Below are positions 54,605 through 63,543 of a stretch of 64,000 nt of DNA, piece after piece. The first letter of the stretch is position 1, and every line of letters starts with the position of its first letter. The position numbers were made by a program, and so were the translations under genes. Below the pieces are notes generated by a model. That model saw only the letters and a list, made by a program, of their open reading frames with translations. It ran no database searches and had not been told where the DNA came from. This DNA comes from Streptomyces sp. NRRL WC-3742 (GTDB lineage: Bacteria > Actinomycetota > Actinomycetes > Streptomycetales > Streptomycetaceae), in NCBI RefSeq assembly GCF_000720635.1, contig NZ_JOCF01000045.1:1-64000 (forward strand), in the 5' to 3' direction.

Positions 54605-55405
54605 TCAGCCGAACAGGCGTCTCTGGATCTCCCGCCGGTAGTCCTCGAGCGTCCGGTCGAGGTGTACGACGGTGGCTGCGGCGGCCTCCTCGGGGCGGCC
54701 GTCGCGGATGGCCCGGTAGATCGCCTCGTGCTCCTCGACCGCGGACTGGGCGCCTTCGCCGAGCGTGTCGTGGAGACCGATGGCGCTGGACTGCCGTTGC
54801 AGTCGGCGTGCGTCGCGTACGGCGCTGAGGAGGAAGGTGTTGTGCGCGGCGGTGGCCACGGCCGTGTGGAAGTCTTCGTCGGCCTGGTTGAACACGTCCA
54901 CCCGGGCGTGGTCGACTCCGTGCCGGCACTGCTCCGTGGCGATTTCGATGGTGCGCAGTTCGGCCGGTGTGGCACGGGTGGCCGCGAGGCTGCTGGCGGC
55001 GGTCTCCTGGACCTTGCGGAACTCGAACAGCATGAGGACGTGGTCGATGTCGACGGGGCGGAAGAAGCCGCCCCAACGGCTGGTGATGAGCATGCCCTCG
55101 TCGTCGGCGACGAACAGCCCGCGCCCCTTGTGGGCCCGGACGCGGCCGAGTGCCGAGAGGATCTTCACGGCTTCCCGCACCACCGCCCTGCTGGTGTTGA
55201 GGATCTTGGCCAGGTCCTGCTCGGTGGGCAGCCGGTCGCCGGGCTCCAGGCGCTGCCCGGCGATGTACTCGAGGATCTGCTCCGACACGATCTCGTACCC
55301 GGGGCGGTAGTCCCGACGCTCCTCGACCGAGCCGTTCACCGCTGCCGCGACAGCGGGAGATGCCTGCGGAGGCACGGCCGTGTCGGTCGTGGGCGTCTCG
55401 TTCAT
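54605..55405 (-). CDS. FadR-subfamily GntR transcriptional regulator
   Basis: A 266-residue regulator with a 30-residue unstructured start, GntR winged helix (about 38-100; RLPTEQDLAKILNTSRAVVREA, split by the turn) and FCD effector domain whose metal ligands lie in DEDFHTAVATAAHN and VVHLDRTLEDY. It is divergent from the sugar ABC transporter/unknown-protein operon, which it probably controls in response to a sugar acid or similar ligand. Confidence 0.9.
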   Translation of the reverse strand: MNETPTTDTAVPPQASPAVAAAVNGSVEERRDYRPGYEIVSEQILEYIAGQRLEPGDRLPTEQDLAKILNTSRAVVREAVKILSALGRVRAHKGRGLFVADDEGMLITSRWGGFFRPVDIDHVLMLFEFRKVQETAASSLAATRATPAELRTIEIATEQCRHGVDHARVDVFNQADEDFHTAVATAAHNTFLLSAVRDARRLQRQSSAIGLHDTLGEGAQSAVEEHEAIYRAIRDGRPEEAAAATVVHLDRTLEDYRREIQRRLFG

Positions 55406-55769
55406 CTGTCCTGCCTCCGGGTGACGGCGCGAGGGGCGGCTGATCGCTGTGGAGCCGGCCCATCGTACCGCAGGGGGCGATGAATCCTACTCATTACCCA
55501 GAGCCCGCCGGCCTTGATCCGAAGGTGGAATCGGGCAGAACAGGGATGAACAGGTCGCAAATCCACTGAAATAGCGGGACATCGGTCGGAAACCTCCCTG
55601 AAATGAGGCTGCGACAACCCTTGACGCCCCTCGAAATAGGGCGGCTAATTTATCCCGAGGCTGACGGCGGACCATCAGCCCTTCGGCACCCGACGCCCGG
55701 CCTGGGACGGCTCGGCGTCACCCGTCCCCCACCTCCCGACGTGTTCGGGCCCCTGCAGTGGAGTCGCTC
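55406..55769. promoter_or_regulatory. Control region of the sugar ABC operon with phased GAAAT repeats
   Basis: A 364-base divergent gap. TTGACG (55621-55626) with TAATTT (55646-55651) is a probable promoter with a 19-base spacer. GAAAT occurs at 55568, 55600 and 55633, each within (C/T)GAAATRRG-like context and 32-33 bases apart, about three helical turns, the last inside the promoter spacer. Confidence 0.55.
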
Positions 55770-57137
55770 ATGACCGTCAACCAGCCGCAGGCCGGCAAGG
55801 CCAAGGCAGCACTGTCCAGCAGGAGACGAGCGGTGGCGGTGGCCGCCTGTTCGGCCGCCCTGGCCATGACCGTGGCCGCCTGCAGCAGCGGAACCCCCGC
55901 CAGGACCACCAAGGACGGCTTCGCCCAGGCCGCCCAGACGGACGGCGCGTTAACCGTCTGGGTGGACGCGACGCGCATGGCCGCCGCGAAGCAGTACCAG
56001 GCGCTCCACCCGGAGGTGAAGCTGGACATCGTCTCCTACGACGGTGACGCCAACGGGTCGAACTACCTCCAGACCAAGGTCCAGTTGTTCAACCGGACCG
56101 GCAAGGGCTGGCCCGACGTCGTCTTCAGCTCCCAGAACAACGAGGCGACCTGGGCGGTCGACGCGGGCTTCGCCGCGCCGCTCGACAAGGGCCTGGTCCC
56201 GGCGGAGACCCTCGCGGGGTTCGCCAAGGGCGCCAACGACGTCTGCACGGTCAACGGCAGCGTCTACTGCCTGCGCAACGACCTCTCGCAGGCGGTGCTC
56301 TGGTACAACGCCCCGCTGATGCGGCAGTTCGGCTACACCGTGCCGAAGACCTGGGAGGAGTACCAGCAGCTCGGGGAGAAGGTGGCCGCCGAACACCCGG
56401 GCTACCTGGTGGGCGACGCCGGCGACTCCTACACCCCCGAGATCTACCTCTGGGCGAGCAAGTGCGGGGCCAACCACATCACCGGCCCCAAGGCCGTGTC
56501 GGTGAACACCGGCGGTGAGAACTGCACCAGGATGGCCAAGCTCATGGACGGGCTGATCAAGAACGGGTCCATGTCCGCCGGCGGGGTCTTCAGCACCGAC
56601 TTCGGCAAGAACCGGGCCGACAAGGTCCTGCTCATGCCCGGCCCGGCCTGGTACGGCGGTGCGGTGTTCAGGGACACCCTCAAGACCCCGGACAGGACGA
56701 TCGGGGTGGCCCCGCTCCCGCAGTGGCAGGGCGACACCTCTCCGTCGACCGGCAACGTCGGTGGCGGCACCTGGGTGCTCTCCCAGCACTCCACCCACCT
56801 CAGGGCGGCCACCGACTTCCTCCGGTGGGTCACCACCGACAACGCCTACCAGGGCGAGAAGGCCCCCGGCTTCCCGGCCTACGCGCCCGCCGCCGAGAAC
56901 TGGTTGAAGGCCCAGGCCGCCTCCGGGTACTTCGCCGGGGACCTCGGCGCCCTCAAGGACGCGTCCTCCCAGGTGTGGCCGGACTGGGGCTCGGGCCAGT
57001 TCAGTCAGGAGGCGATCTGGGCCGCCACGGTCAAGCCCGGCCTGACCCAGGGCCGGACCATCACCTCCCTGCTGCCGGCCTGGCAGGACTCGATCGTCAA
57101 GCACGCCGAGTCCTTCGGCTACAAGGTCTCGCAGTGA
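55770..57137 (+). CDS. Sugar ABC transporter substrate-binding lipoprotein (type-1, MalE-like)
   Basis: A 455-residue lipoprotein. The signal sequence ends at lipobox TVAACSS (after a long N-terminal region of about 20 residues), followed by a cluster-B extracellular binding fold. Four Cys in CTVNGSVYC, ASKCG and ENC could form two disulfides. It is first gene of an operon with two permeases and a 664-residue protein of unrecognised family; no ATPase is present, so it probably uses a shared MsiK-type ATPase. The start is chosen for GGAG at 55759-55762. Confidence 0.9.
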   Translation: MTVNQPQAGKAKAALSSRRRAVAVAACSAALAMTVAACSSGTPARTTKDGFAQAAQTDGALTVWVDATRMAAAKQYQALHPEVKLDIVSYDGDANGSNYLQTKVQLFNRTGKGWPDVVFSSQNNEATWAVDAGFAAPLDKGLVPAETLAGFAKGANDVCTVNGSVYCLRNDLSQAVLWYNAPLMRQFGYTVPKTWEEYQQLGEKVAAEHPGYLVGDAGDSYTPEIYLWASKCGANHITGPKAVSVNTGGENCTRMAKLMDGLIKNGSMSAGGVFSTDFGKNRADKVLLMPGPAWYGGAVFRDTLKTPDRTIGVAPLPQWQGDTSPSTGNVGGGTWVLSQHSTHLRAATDFLRWVTTDNAYQGEKAPGFPAYAPAAENWLKAQAASGYFAGDLGALKDASSQVWPDWGSGQFSQEAIWAATVKPGLTQGRTITSLLPAWQDSIVKHAESFGYKVSQ

Positions 57138-58042
57138 CCGTGACCTCCTCCTCGGGCGGCTCCGGCCGGCGTCGCAGCGGCGCCGGCCGGAGCCGGGCCG
57201 GCCTGGCGTTCGTCGCCGGCTACGCGATTCTGCTGGTCGCCTTCGGTGTCCTCCCGACCGCCTACGCGGTTCACTTCGCCTTCACCGACGCCGGTGGCTC
57301 CTTCACCGGCTTCTCCAACTTCGTCACCACGGCCCAGGACTTCCGGTTCGTGGACTCGGTCGGCCACGTGGCGGTCTACCTCCTGTTCTGGCTCGTGTCG
57401 CTGGTGGTGTTCGTGGTGAGCCTGGCGCTGCTGCTGCACCGCCTGTCCTCCGGGCCGCTCAGCCGCACGCTCCGCTTCCTGTACTACATCCCCGGGGCGC
57501 TGGCGGGCGCCGCGAGCGTGCTGGTGTGGCTGTTCATGCTCGACCCGACGGTGAGCCCGGTCAGTTCCCTGCTGGGGCTGCTGGGGTTCGACACGTTCGG
57601 CGCGGTCATCGCGCCGGGCAACCTGCCGGTCCTGTTCGCCGTCATCGCGTTCTGGACCGGGGCGGGCGGCTGGATCGTCGTCATGTACGGCGCGCTCAAC
57701 AACATTCCGCAGGACGTCCTGGAAGCCGCGCGGATCGACGGCGCGAGCGCCTGGCGGACCGCCTGGCACGTGCAGATCCCCATGCTCCGCAAGTGGATCG
57801 TCTACATGGTGATCCTCGCGTTCGCGGGCGGCGCGCAACTCTTCGTCGAGCCGCAGCTCCTCTCCCTCGCCAGCGTGGGCGTGGCCGGGCGCGACTACTC
57901 GCTCAACCAGCTGACGTACGACTTCGCCTTCCAGATGAACAACATCAACGGCGCCGCCGCGGTCTCGATGGAGCTCCTGCTCGTCAGCGTGACGGCCGCC
58001 GGTCTCTTCGTCGCACGGTCGGGATTCTTCGATGCGGACTGA
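57134..58042 (+). CDS. Sugar ABC transporter permease (MalF-like)
   Basis: A 302-residue permease with six predicted membrane segments and the EAA loop EAARIDGASAWRTAWHVQIP. The GTG start overlaps the binding-protein stop (GTGA). Its 3' end overlaps the second permease by 11 bases. Confidence 0.92.
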   Translation: MTVTSSSGGSGRRRSGAGRSRAGLAFVAGYAILLVAFGVLPTAYAVHFAFTDAGGSFTGFSNFVTTAQDFRFVDSVGHVAVYLLFWLVSLVVFVVSLALLLHRLSSGPLSRTLRFLYYIPGALAGAASVLVWLFMLDPTVSPVSSLLGLLGFDTFGAVIAPGNLPVLFAVIAFWTGAGGWIVVMYGALNNIPQDVLEAARIDGASAWRTAWHVQIPMLRKWIVYMVILAFAGGAQLFVEPQLLSLASVGVAGRDYSLNQLTYDFAFQMNNINGAAAVSMELLLVSVTAAGLFVARSGFFDAD

Positions 58043-58916
58043 GCCCCTCTCCCTTCGCCGGGCGCCGTCAAGGCTGCTGACCGGCTCCGTCCTGACGGTT
58101 TTCGCGGTGTTCTTCGTCCTGCCGGTGCTCTGGCTCGTCCTCGCGGCGACCAAGACCGACCGGCAACTGGTCCACGACAGCCCGCTCTCCTTCGGCTCCT
58201 GGCACGCGCTCGCGGACAACTGGCACGCGCTGAGCGGCTTCCAGGACGGCGCGATCCTGCAGTGGCTGGGCAATTCCGCCCTGTACGCCGTCGTCTCCCT
58301 GGTCATCACCCTCTGCGTGTCGGTGCCCGCGGGATACGCGCTGGCCATGACCGAGTTCCGCGGCCGCAGGACCCTGCTGGTCGCCACCCTGATCGTGATG
58401 CTGATGCCGAGCGCCACGCTGGTGGTGCCGCTGTTCCTGGAGATCAACGCGGCGCACCTGATCGGCACGATGTGGTCGATCGTCCTGCCGTACGCCTTCT
58501 ACCCGTTCGGGGTGTACCTGACGTACATCTACTTCAGCACCGCCGTACCGAAGGACCTGCTGGCGGCCGCGCGGATGGACGGCTGCTCCGAGTTCGGCGT
58601 CTTCCGCCACGTGGCACTGCCGCTGGCGACACCGGTCGTCGCGCTCGTGGGCTTCTTCAGCTTCGTCGCCAACTGGACCAACTACTTCCTGCCCTACGTG
58701 ATGCTCCCCGAGAGCGACCAGATGCCGGTCCAGGTGGGCGTCGGCAACCTGCTCAGCAACGTGCCGCAGTTCAACCCGGCCGCCGGATCGCTCGCGATCG
58801 AGCGCCCGCAGCTGGCGCTCGCCACCCTGGTCGCCATCACGCCGGTCCTGGTGGTCTTCCTCTTCGCCCAGCGCTTCCTGGTCGGCGGGATGCTCGCCGG
58901 CGCCACCAAGGAATGA
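58032..58916 (+). CDS. Sugar ABC transporter permease (MalG-like)
   Basis: A 294-residue permease with six predicted membrane segments and the EAA-type loop AAARMDGCSEFGVFRHVALP. It pairs with the preceding permease to form the channel. The stop overlaps an ATG of the next gene (ATGA at 58913). Confidence 0.92.
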   Translation: MRTEPLSLRRAPSRLLTGSVLTVFAVFFVLPVLWLVLAATKTDRQLVHDSPLSFGSWHALADNWHALSGFQDGAILQWLGNSALYAVVSLVITLCVSVPAGYALAMTEFRGRRTLLVATLIVMLMPSATLVVPLFLEINAAHLIGTMWSIVLPYAFYPFGVYLTYIYFSTAVPKDLLAAARMDGCSEFGVFRHVALPLATPVVALVGFFSFVANWTNYFLPYVMLPESDQMPVQVGVGNLLSNVPQFNPAAGSLAIERPQLALATLVAITPVLVVFLFAQRFLVGGMLAGATKE

Positions 58917-58951
58917 CGCCCGCGCCGTCACCCGATCGGAGAACCTCCGCC

Positions 58952-60946
58952 ATGCCCCTCAGCCCCACCGACCGCTCCCCGGGCGAGGAGGGCGCCGCGG
59001 CGTCCCCCGTCGAGATCCGGGCCGGCGTACCGCTGCTGGAACCGCCCGGCTGGGCGGTGGCGCAGCGCTCGCTGTTCGACCTGCTGGACCACGGCTGGCG
59101 CCGCTTCGCCCGGGACTTCACCGGCCCCGACGGCCGGCTGAACTACACCGGGCGGCTGACCACCCGTGACGGTGCGGACGACTTCTACGAGGTGTTCTTC
59201 AACTGGCCGCAGCTGTACCTCCTCGGCGGCGCCGACGACCTGCTGGCCGCCGGCGGCAAGCACTGGGAGGGAGTGACCGCGCAGCTCACCGAACTGGGCA
59301 TGCTCCGCGACGGGTACGAGCGCGGCTACGACTGGTTCCACCAGGGCGAGAGCCTGCTCCTGCTCTACTTCCTGTGCATGGCCGAGCCGGACCGCTGGTC
59401 CGAGCGCGCCCTGCGGTTCGCCGACCTGTACGTCGACCCGGCCAACGGCAACTACGACCCCGCGCACCGCATCATCACCCGCCCGCACAACGGCGCCGAC
59501 CCCGGGCGCACCGGGCTGTCCGACGGCGACGTCTACCCGTGGCTGCAGAAGGAGGCCGACACCTACGGGTACCCGCTGGAGTGGCTGCCCGACGCGGCCG
59601 AGGGCCCGTACCCGCTCTCCGCGGACCCCCGGCTCGGCGAGCAGATGCGCGAGCGGATGGGCGTCGGCGACACCGCCGTCAACCTCGCCGCGGCCGGACT
59701 GGTGCTCAACGCCTGGGTCCTGTCCGGGGAGCAGCGCTACCGCGACTGGATCGTCGACTACGTCGGCGCCTGGCGGGAGCGCACCGAGGCGAACGGCGGT
59801 CTGATCCCGGACAACGTCGGCCCGGACGGGGTCGTCGGCAGCCTGCTGGAAGGGCGCTGGTACGGAGGCCACTACGGCTGGTCCTGGCCGCACGGCTGGC
59901 ACAGCGTGGGCCATGCGGCCTGTGTGGCGGCGCTCGCCGCGGCGGTGGCCACCGGGGAGGACGACTACCTCTCGATGGTCGCGACCTCGCTCGACGACCT
60001 CCTCACCCGCGCCGAGGTGATGCCCTTCGGCGCGTCGGACTCCAGCCTGCGGTCCAAGTGGGTGGCCGAACTCGGCCCGGACACCGACGCACCGACGCTC
60101 CATCTCCCGTTCCGGCACAACGACTCGGGCTGGTTCGACTACAACCCGGTCACCCTGCCCGTGCCGGTGGCCCTGTGGCACCACACGGCCTCGGACGCCG
60201 ACCGCGCCCGCATCGAGGGGCTGCGCGCGGCGGACGACCTCGACTGGAGCACCCTGCGGCCGTTCCGGGCCAAGGAGGAGTCCGGGCACGAGAAGGCGTG
60301 GTTCGCGTTCCTCGCCGGTGACGACCCCGGCTACCCCGAGCGGATCCTCGCCGCCGCCCAGGCGCAGGTCCGCCACCGCCTGCGCCGGATGGACCGCTAC
60401 CGCGGCCTGGAGGTGGACGAGGCCGACATCCACGTGTGGCAGCAGTGCAACCCGGTGGTCACCGAGGCGCTCGTCCAGCTGACCTGGGGCGGCCCGCAGG
60501 TGCTCTACAACGGCGGCCTCCAGCAGGCCCGGCTGCGCTACCACGACGCCCGGGCCCGTCGCGCGGGGCTGCCGCCGGACGTGGCCGCCCTGGTCACCTC
60601 CATCGACCCCGGGGCGACCACCGTGGAACTGGTCAACCTCTCGCCCGAGGCGGACCGGACGGTGGTCGTCCAGGCCGGCGCCCTCGCCGAGCACACCATC
60701 GCCTCGGTCCGGTACACGACCTGCGCGGACGAGAGCTGGATCGGCGACCTGTACGACTACGGCCACTCCGAGCCGGTGGTCGGCGAGGCCGAGACGGCCT
60801 GCGGCGAAGCGTTCCTGACGGTCCGGCTGCCCGCGTCCACGCGGATCCGGCTGACGCTCCGCCTCGAACTCCGCACCCGTACCCCCAGCTACCGCTCACC
60901 GTTCGACGCCCCGGCCGACGGGTCCCAGGCCGACCCGCAGGCGTGA
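58952..60946 (+). CDS. Large cytosolic protein of unrecognised family, probably an (alpha/alpha)-barrel carbohydrate-active enzyme
   Basis: A 664-residue soluble protein (677 if it starts at the ATG at 58913, which overlaps the permease stop). No signal peptide. Helical Trp/Tyr-rich blocks such as VFFNWPQLYLLGGADDLL, YDWFHQGESLLLLYFL, DGDVYPWLQKEAD and HYGWSWPHGWHSVGHA look like the inner helices of an (alpha/alpha)6 or 7 barrel of glycosidases or polysaccharide lyases; a beta-rich tail (about 560-650) follows. Coupling to a sugar importer suggests it acts on the imported oligosaccharide. I cannot name the family. Confidence 0.75.
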   Translation: MPLSPTDRSPGEEGAAASPVEIRAGVPLLEPPGWAVAQRSLFDLLDHGWRRFARDFTGPDGRLNYTGRLTTRDGADDFYEVFFNWPQLYLLGGADDLLAAGGKHWEGVTAQLTELGMLRDGYERGYDWFHQGESLLLLYFLCMAEPDRWSERALRFADLYVDPANGNYDPAHRIITRPHNGADPGRTGLSDGDVYPWLQKEADTYGYPLEWLPDAAEGPYPLSADPRLGEQMRERMGVGDTAVNLAAAGLVLNAWVLSGEQRYRDWIVDYVGAWRERTEANGGLIPDNVGPDGVVGSLLEGRWYGGHYGWSWPHGWHSVGHAACVAALAAAVATGEDDYLSMVATSLDDLLTRAEVMPFGASDSSLRSKWVAELGPDTDAPTLHLPFRHNDSGWFDYNPVTLPVPVALWHHTASDADRARIEGLRAADDLDWSTLRPFRAKEESGHEKAWFAFLAGDDPGYPERILAAAQAQVRHRLRRMDRYRGLEVDEADIHVWQQCNPVVTEALVQLTWGGPQVLYNGGLQQARLRYHDARARRAGLPPDVAALVTSIDPGATTVELVNLSPEADRTVVVQAGALAEHTIASVRYTTCADESWIGDLYDYGHSEPVVGEAETACGEAFLTVRLPASTRIRLTLRLELRTRTPSYRSPFDAPADGSQADPQA

Positions 60947-60998
60947 TCCGGGCCCTCGCCGACTACGTCGCCGTGGTCACCCGGTCCGCCGAATACCC

Positions 60999-61037
60999 GG
61001 AGCGGGCACGGGCCCTCCAGGGTCCGTGCCCCGCTCC
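60999..61037. terminator. Bidirectional terminator
   Basis: A long hairpin with one bulge (60999-61011 with 61024-61037) plus an inner CCCT/AGGG stem, between the convergent operon end and the beta-helix protein gene. Confidence 0.75.
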
Positions 61038-61061
61038 GGAGCGTGGTCGCCCGGGGCATCC

Positions 61062-63470
61062 TCAGGAGAGGCTCCACCGCTGGTTGCTCTGGCCGTTGCA
61101 CGTCCACAGTTCGACCAGGGCGCCGTTGCCGGTGGAAGCCCCGGTCACGTCCAGGCAGAGTCCGGACTGGACTCCGGTGATCGTGCCGTCGGAGTTGAAG
61201 GTCCACTGCTGGTTGGTCTGCCCGTTGCACGTCCAGACGGCGACCTTGGTGCCGTTGGCGGTGCCCTTCGCGTACGCGTCCAGGCAGAGCCGGCCGGTGC
61301 CGCCGTAGACCGTCAACTGGCCGCCGGGGGTGCGGGTGAAGAGCTGGTTGGCCGAACCACCGCAGTCCCAGATCTGGGTCTGCGTCCCCGGGGTGGTCGA
61401 CGAGTTCGGCACGTCCAGGCACTTGTTCGCGCCCACGGCGTGCACGGCTCCGGTGGTGCTGCCGCCGCTGCCGCCCGTCACCCCGGCCTGGGCGATCACC
61501 TGCTGCGCCCCGGCGGGCCAGTCGACTCCGCCGACCTGGACGTTTCCGGTGAGGACGTTGTTGTGCGGGGCACCGGTGGCGACCTGGGTGGCGCCCCCGT
61601 TGTACCAGTTGCCGGAGAAGGTGCTGTCGTTGGTGTTGTTGCTGCCGCTCGCGTTGGTGAAGGCCCACACGCCCGAGTCCTGGACCACGTTGCTGCCGAG
61701 GGTCTCGTAGCGGGAGCCCTCGTCGAGGTAGAGGCCGACGGTGTTCCTGTTGTCGTAGACGTGGTTGTGGTCGATGCTCGTCCCCGGGTTGGCGGATAGG
61801 GTGTAGATGCTGCCGCCGTCGTGGAACACCTTCTTGGTGCCGTGCACCTTGTTGTAGCTGATCACCGTGTTCTTCAGGGTCGTCGCCGTGGAGTAGACGG
61901 GCTGGTAGTCGTAGAGGCCGCGGTTGCGGTAGTCCTGGCTGCCGCCGGCGTCGTTGGCGCCCCAGCCCCAGCCGACGTCGATGCCGTCGTAGGCGAGGTC
62001 CGAGACCTCGTTGTGGGTGATGACGGCGTGGGTGACGTAGGTCGAGAGGATCCCGGCCATGTCCTTGTAGTCCTTGGCGACGTCACTGATCCGGTTGTCC
62101 TGGATGGTGATGTTCCGGTTCGTCATCGCGGCGTTGGACGGGTGGTGGGCGTCGGGCTGCACGCCGCCCACCACGATGCCCGACCCGGAGTCGTCGGTGA
62201 ACGTGTTGCCCGAGACCGTGACGTCCGAGGCGCCCAGGCCGACACCGGAGGCATGGGCGTTGGCGTCGTTGCCGATGCCGAGGCCCACCTGGCCCAGGTG
62301 GGCGAAGGAGTTCCCGGAGAAGGTGACGGAGGCGGCCGCCGAGACCTGCACGGCCGCCGGCACCTGGTGCCAGCTGTTGCGGGCGGCCTCGAACAGCCGG
62401 CATCCCGACTGGCAGGAGGTCATGAAGTCCGAGGGCTGGTCGACGGTGTCCGCGAGGAACGCCCCGCTCTGCTGGTCGGCGTAGCCGATGCTGGTGCCGG
62501 GCTGCAGCCAGGTGGTGTGGCTGAAGGCGATGCCCTGGAAGGTGAGGTCGTGCGCGGGGCTGGTGTAGCTGCCGCCGATCTGCAACAGGGAGGTCAGCCG
62601 GGGCAGTTCGATGTCGTGGGCGGAGGCCGACCAGCCCGCGGGAGCCTTGTAGTAGAGCTGGCCCGCCTGCGGGTCCAGGAACCACTGTCCGGCGGACTTC
62701 AGGAACGCGTAGGAGTTCTCCAACTGCATCGAACCGCCGGCGAAGGGCTTGGCCAGGGTGTCGTAGCCCCAGTTGTTGTTGTTCCAGGCCGGCTGCTGCA
62801 TGGTGATGTCGGTGCCGCTGATGGACCGCACCGGGGCGAAGCGGTCGGTGAAGGAGTTCTGGCTCTCCAGCTCGATCCGGTTCTGCTGCGGCAGCGTGGC
62901 CAGGTAGTTCAGCGCCGGATTGGTGATGGTCATCCCGCTCGCGGTGATGGTCACGTCGCTGCGCGAGATCGGGATCGCCGCGCGCGGCGCGAGCATGCCG
63001 TCCACGTACAGCTGGCGCGAGTCGGTTCCGGTCGGGACGGACGCGGCGTAGATGTTGTTCGCGGCGTCCTTCAGGGTCCAGCCCGTGACCTGCTGCCCGC
63101 CCGACAGCACCGGGGTGGCGCCCGGCGCGGCCTGCCAGACCACCCGGTGGCCGTTGCCGCCCGAGTCCGCGCTGCCGAGCGTGAGCGGCGCGGTCAGCCG
63201 GTAGGTGCCGTCCGCGAGTTGCACCACGATGTCCCCGGTCATGCTCGCGTTGACGGCCTCCACGGAGGTCTTCGCCTGGAGCAGGGAGCAGGGGGCCGCG
63301 GAGGAGCACGCGGTTCCGCTGCCGGTCGGTGAGACGTACAGGGTGGTCGTCGTCGCCGCGTGCGAGACCGCGGCGGGCGCGGCCACGAGGGCGCCAGCGG
63401 CCAGGGCCGGGACGAGGGCCCCTCGCACGAGGGTCGACGCCCGGAGTCGGCGTCGGGTGGGTTGCTTCAT
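61062..63470 (-). CDS. Secreted right-handed beta-helix protein with ricin-type CBM13
   Basis: An 802-residue secreted protein. Signal peptide about 1-38 (SHA-A). A beta-helix (about 42-660) has repeated short strands and Asn/Asp ladders (FSGNSFAHLG, VSGNTFTDDSGSG, ITHNEVSDLAYDGIDVG, IDHNHVYDN), as in polysaccharide lyases and GH28/GH120-type hydrolases. The C-terminal ricin-B domain (about 675-802) has NQLF, NQQW and NQRW repeats. It is probably a glycan-degrading enzyme; the reaction cannot be assigned. Confidence 0.85.
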   Translation of the reverse strand: MKQPTRRRLRASTLVRGALVPALAAGALVAAPAAVSHAATTTTLYVSPTGSGTACSSAAPCSLLQAKTSVEAVNASMTGDIVVQLADGTYRLTAPLTLGSADSGGNGHRVVWQAAPGATPVLSGGQQVTGWTLKDAANNIYAASVPTGTDSRQLYVDGMLAPRAAIPISRSDVTITASGMTITNPALNYLATLPQQNRIELESQNSFTDRFAPVRSISGTDITMQQPAWNNNNWGYDTLAKPFAGGSMQLENSYAFLKSAGQWFLDPQAGQLYYKAPAGWSASAHDIELPRLTSLLQIGGSYTSPAHDLTFQGIAFSHTTWLQPGTSIGYADQQSGAFLADTVDQPSDFMTSCQSGCRLFEAARNSWHQVPAAVQVSAAASVTFSGNSFAHLGQVGLGIGNDANAHASGVGLGASDVTVSGNTFTDDSGSGIVVGGVQPDAHHPSNAAMTNRNITIQDNRISDVAKDYKDMAGILSTYVTHAVITHNEVSDLAYDGIDVGWGWGANDAGGSQDYRNRGLYDYQPVYSTATTLKNTVISYNKVHGTKKVFHDGGSIYTLSANPGTSIDHNHVYDNRNTVGLYLDEGSRYETLGSNVVQDSGVWAFTNASGSNNTNDSTFSGNWYNGGATQVATGAPHNNVLTGNVQVGGVDWPAGAQQVIAQAGVTGGSGGSTTGAVHAVGANKCLDVPNSSTTPGTQTQIWDCGGSANQLFTRTPGGQLTVYGGTGRLCLDAYAKGTANGTKVAVWTCNGQTNQQWTFNSDGTITGVQSGLCLDVTGASTGNGALVELWTCNGQSNQRWSLS

Positions 63471-63543
63471 GGGATCGCTCTCTCTTCGCCTGGGTGGGGG
63501 CGTTCGGATCAGCTGCTCGGCTCTGCTCAGCTGCTCAACCGGC

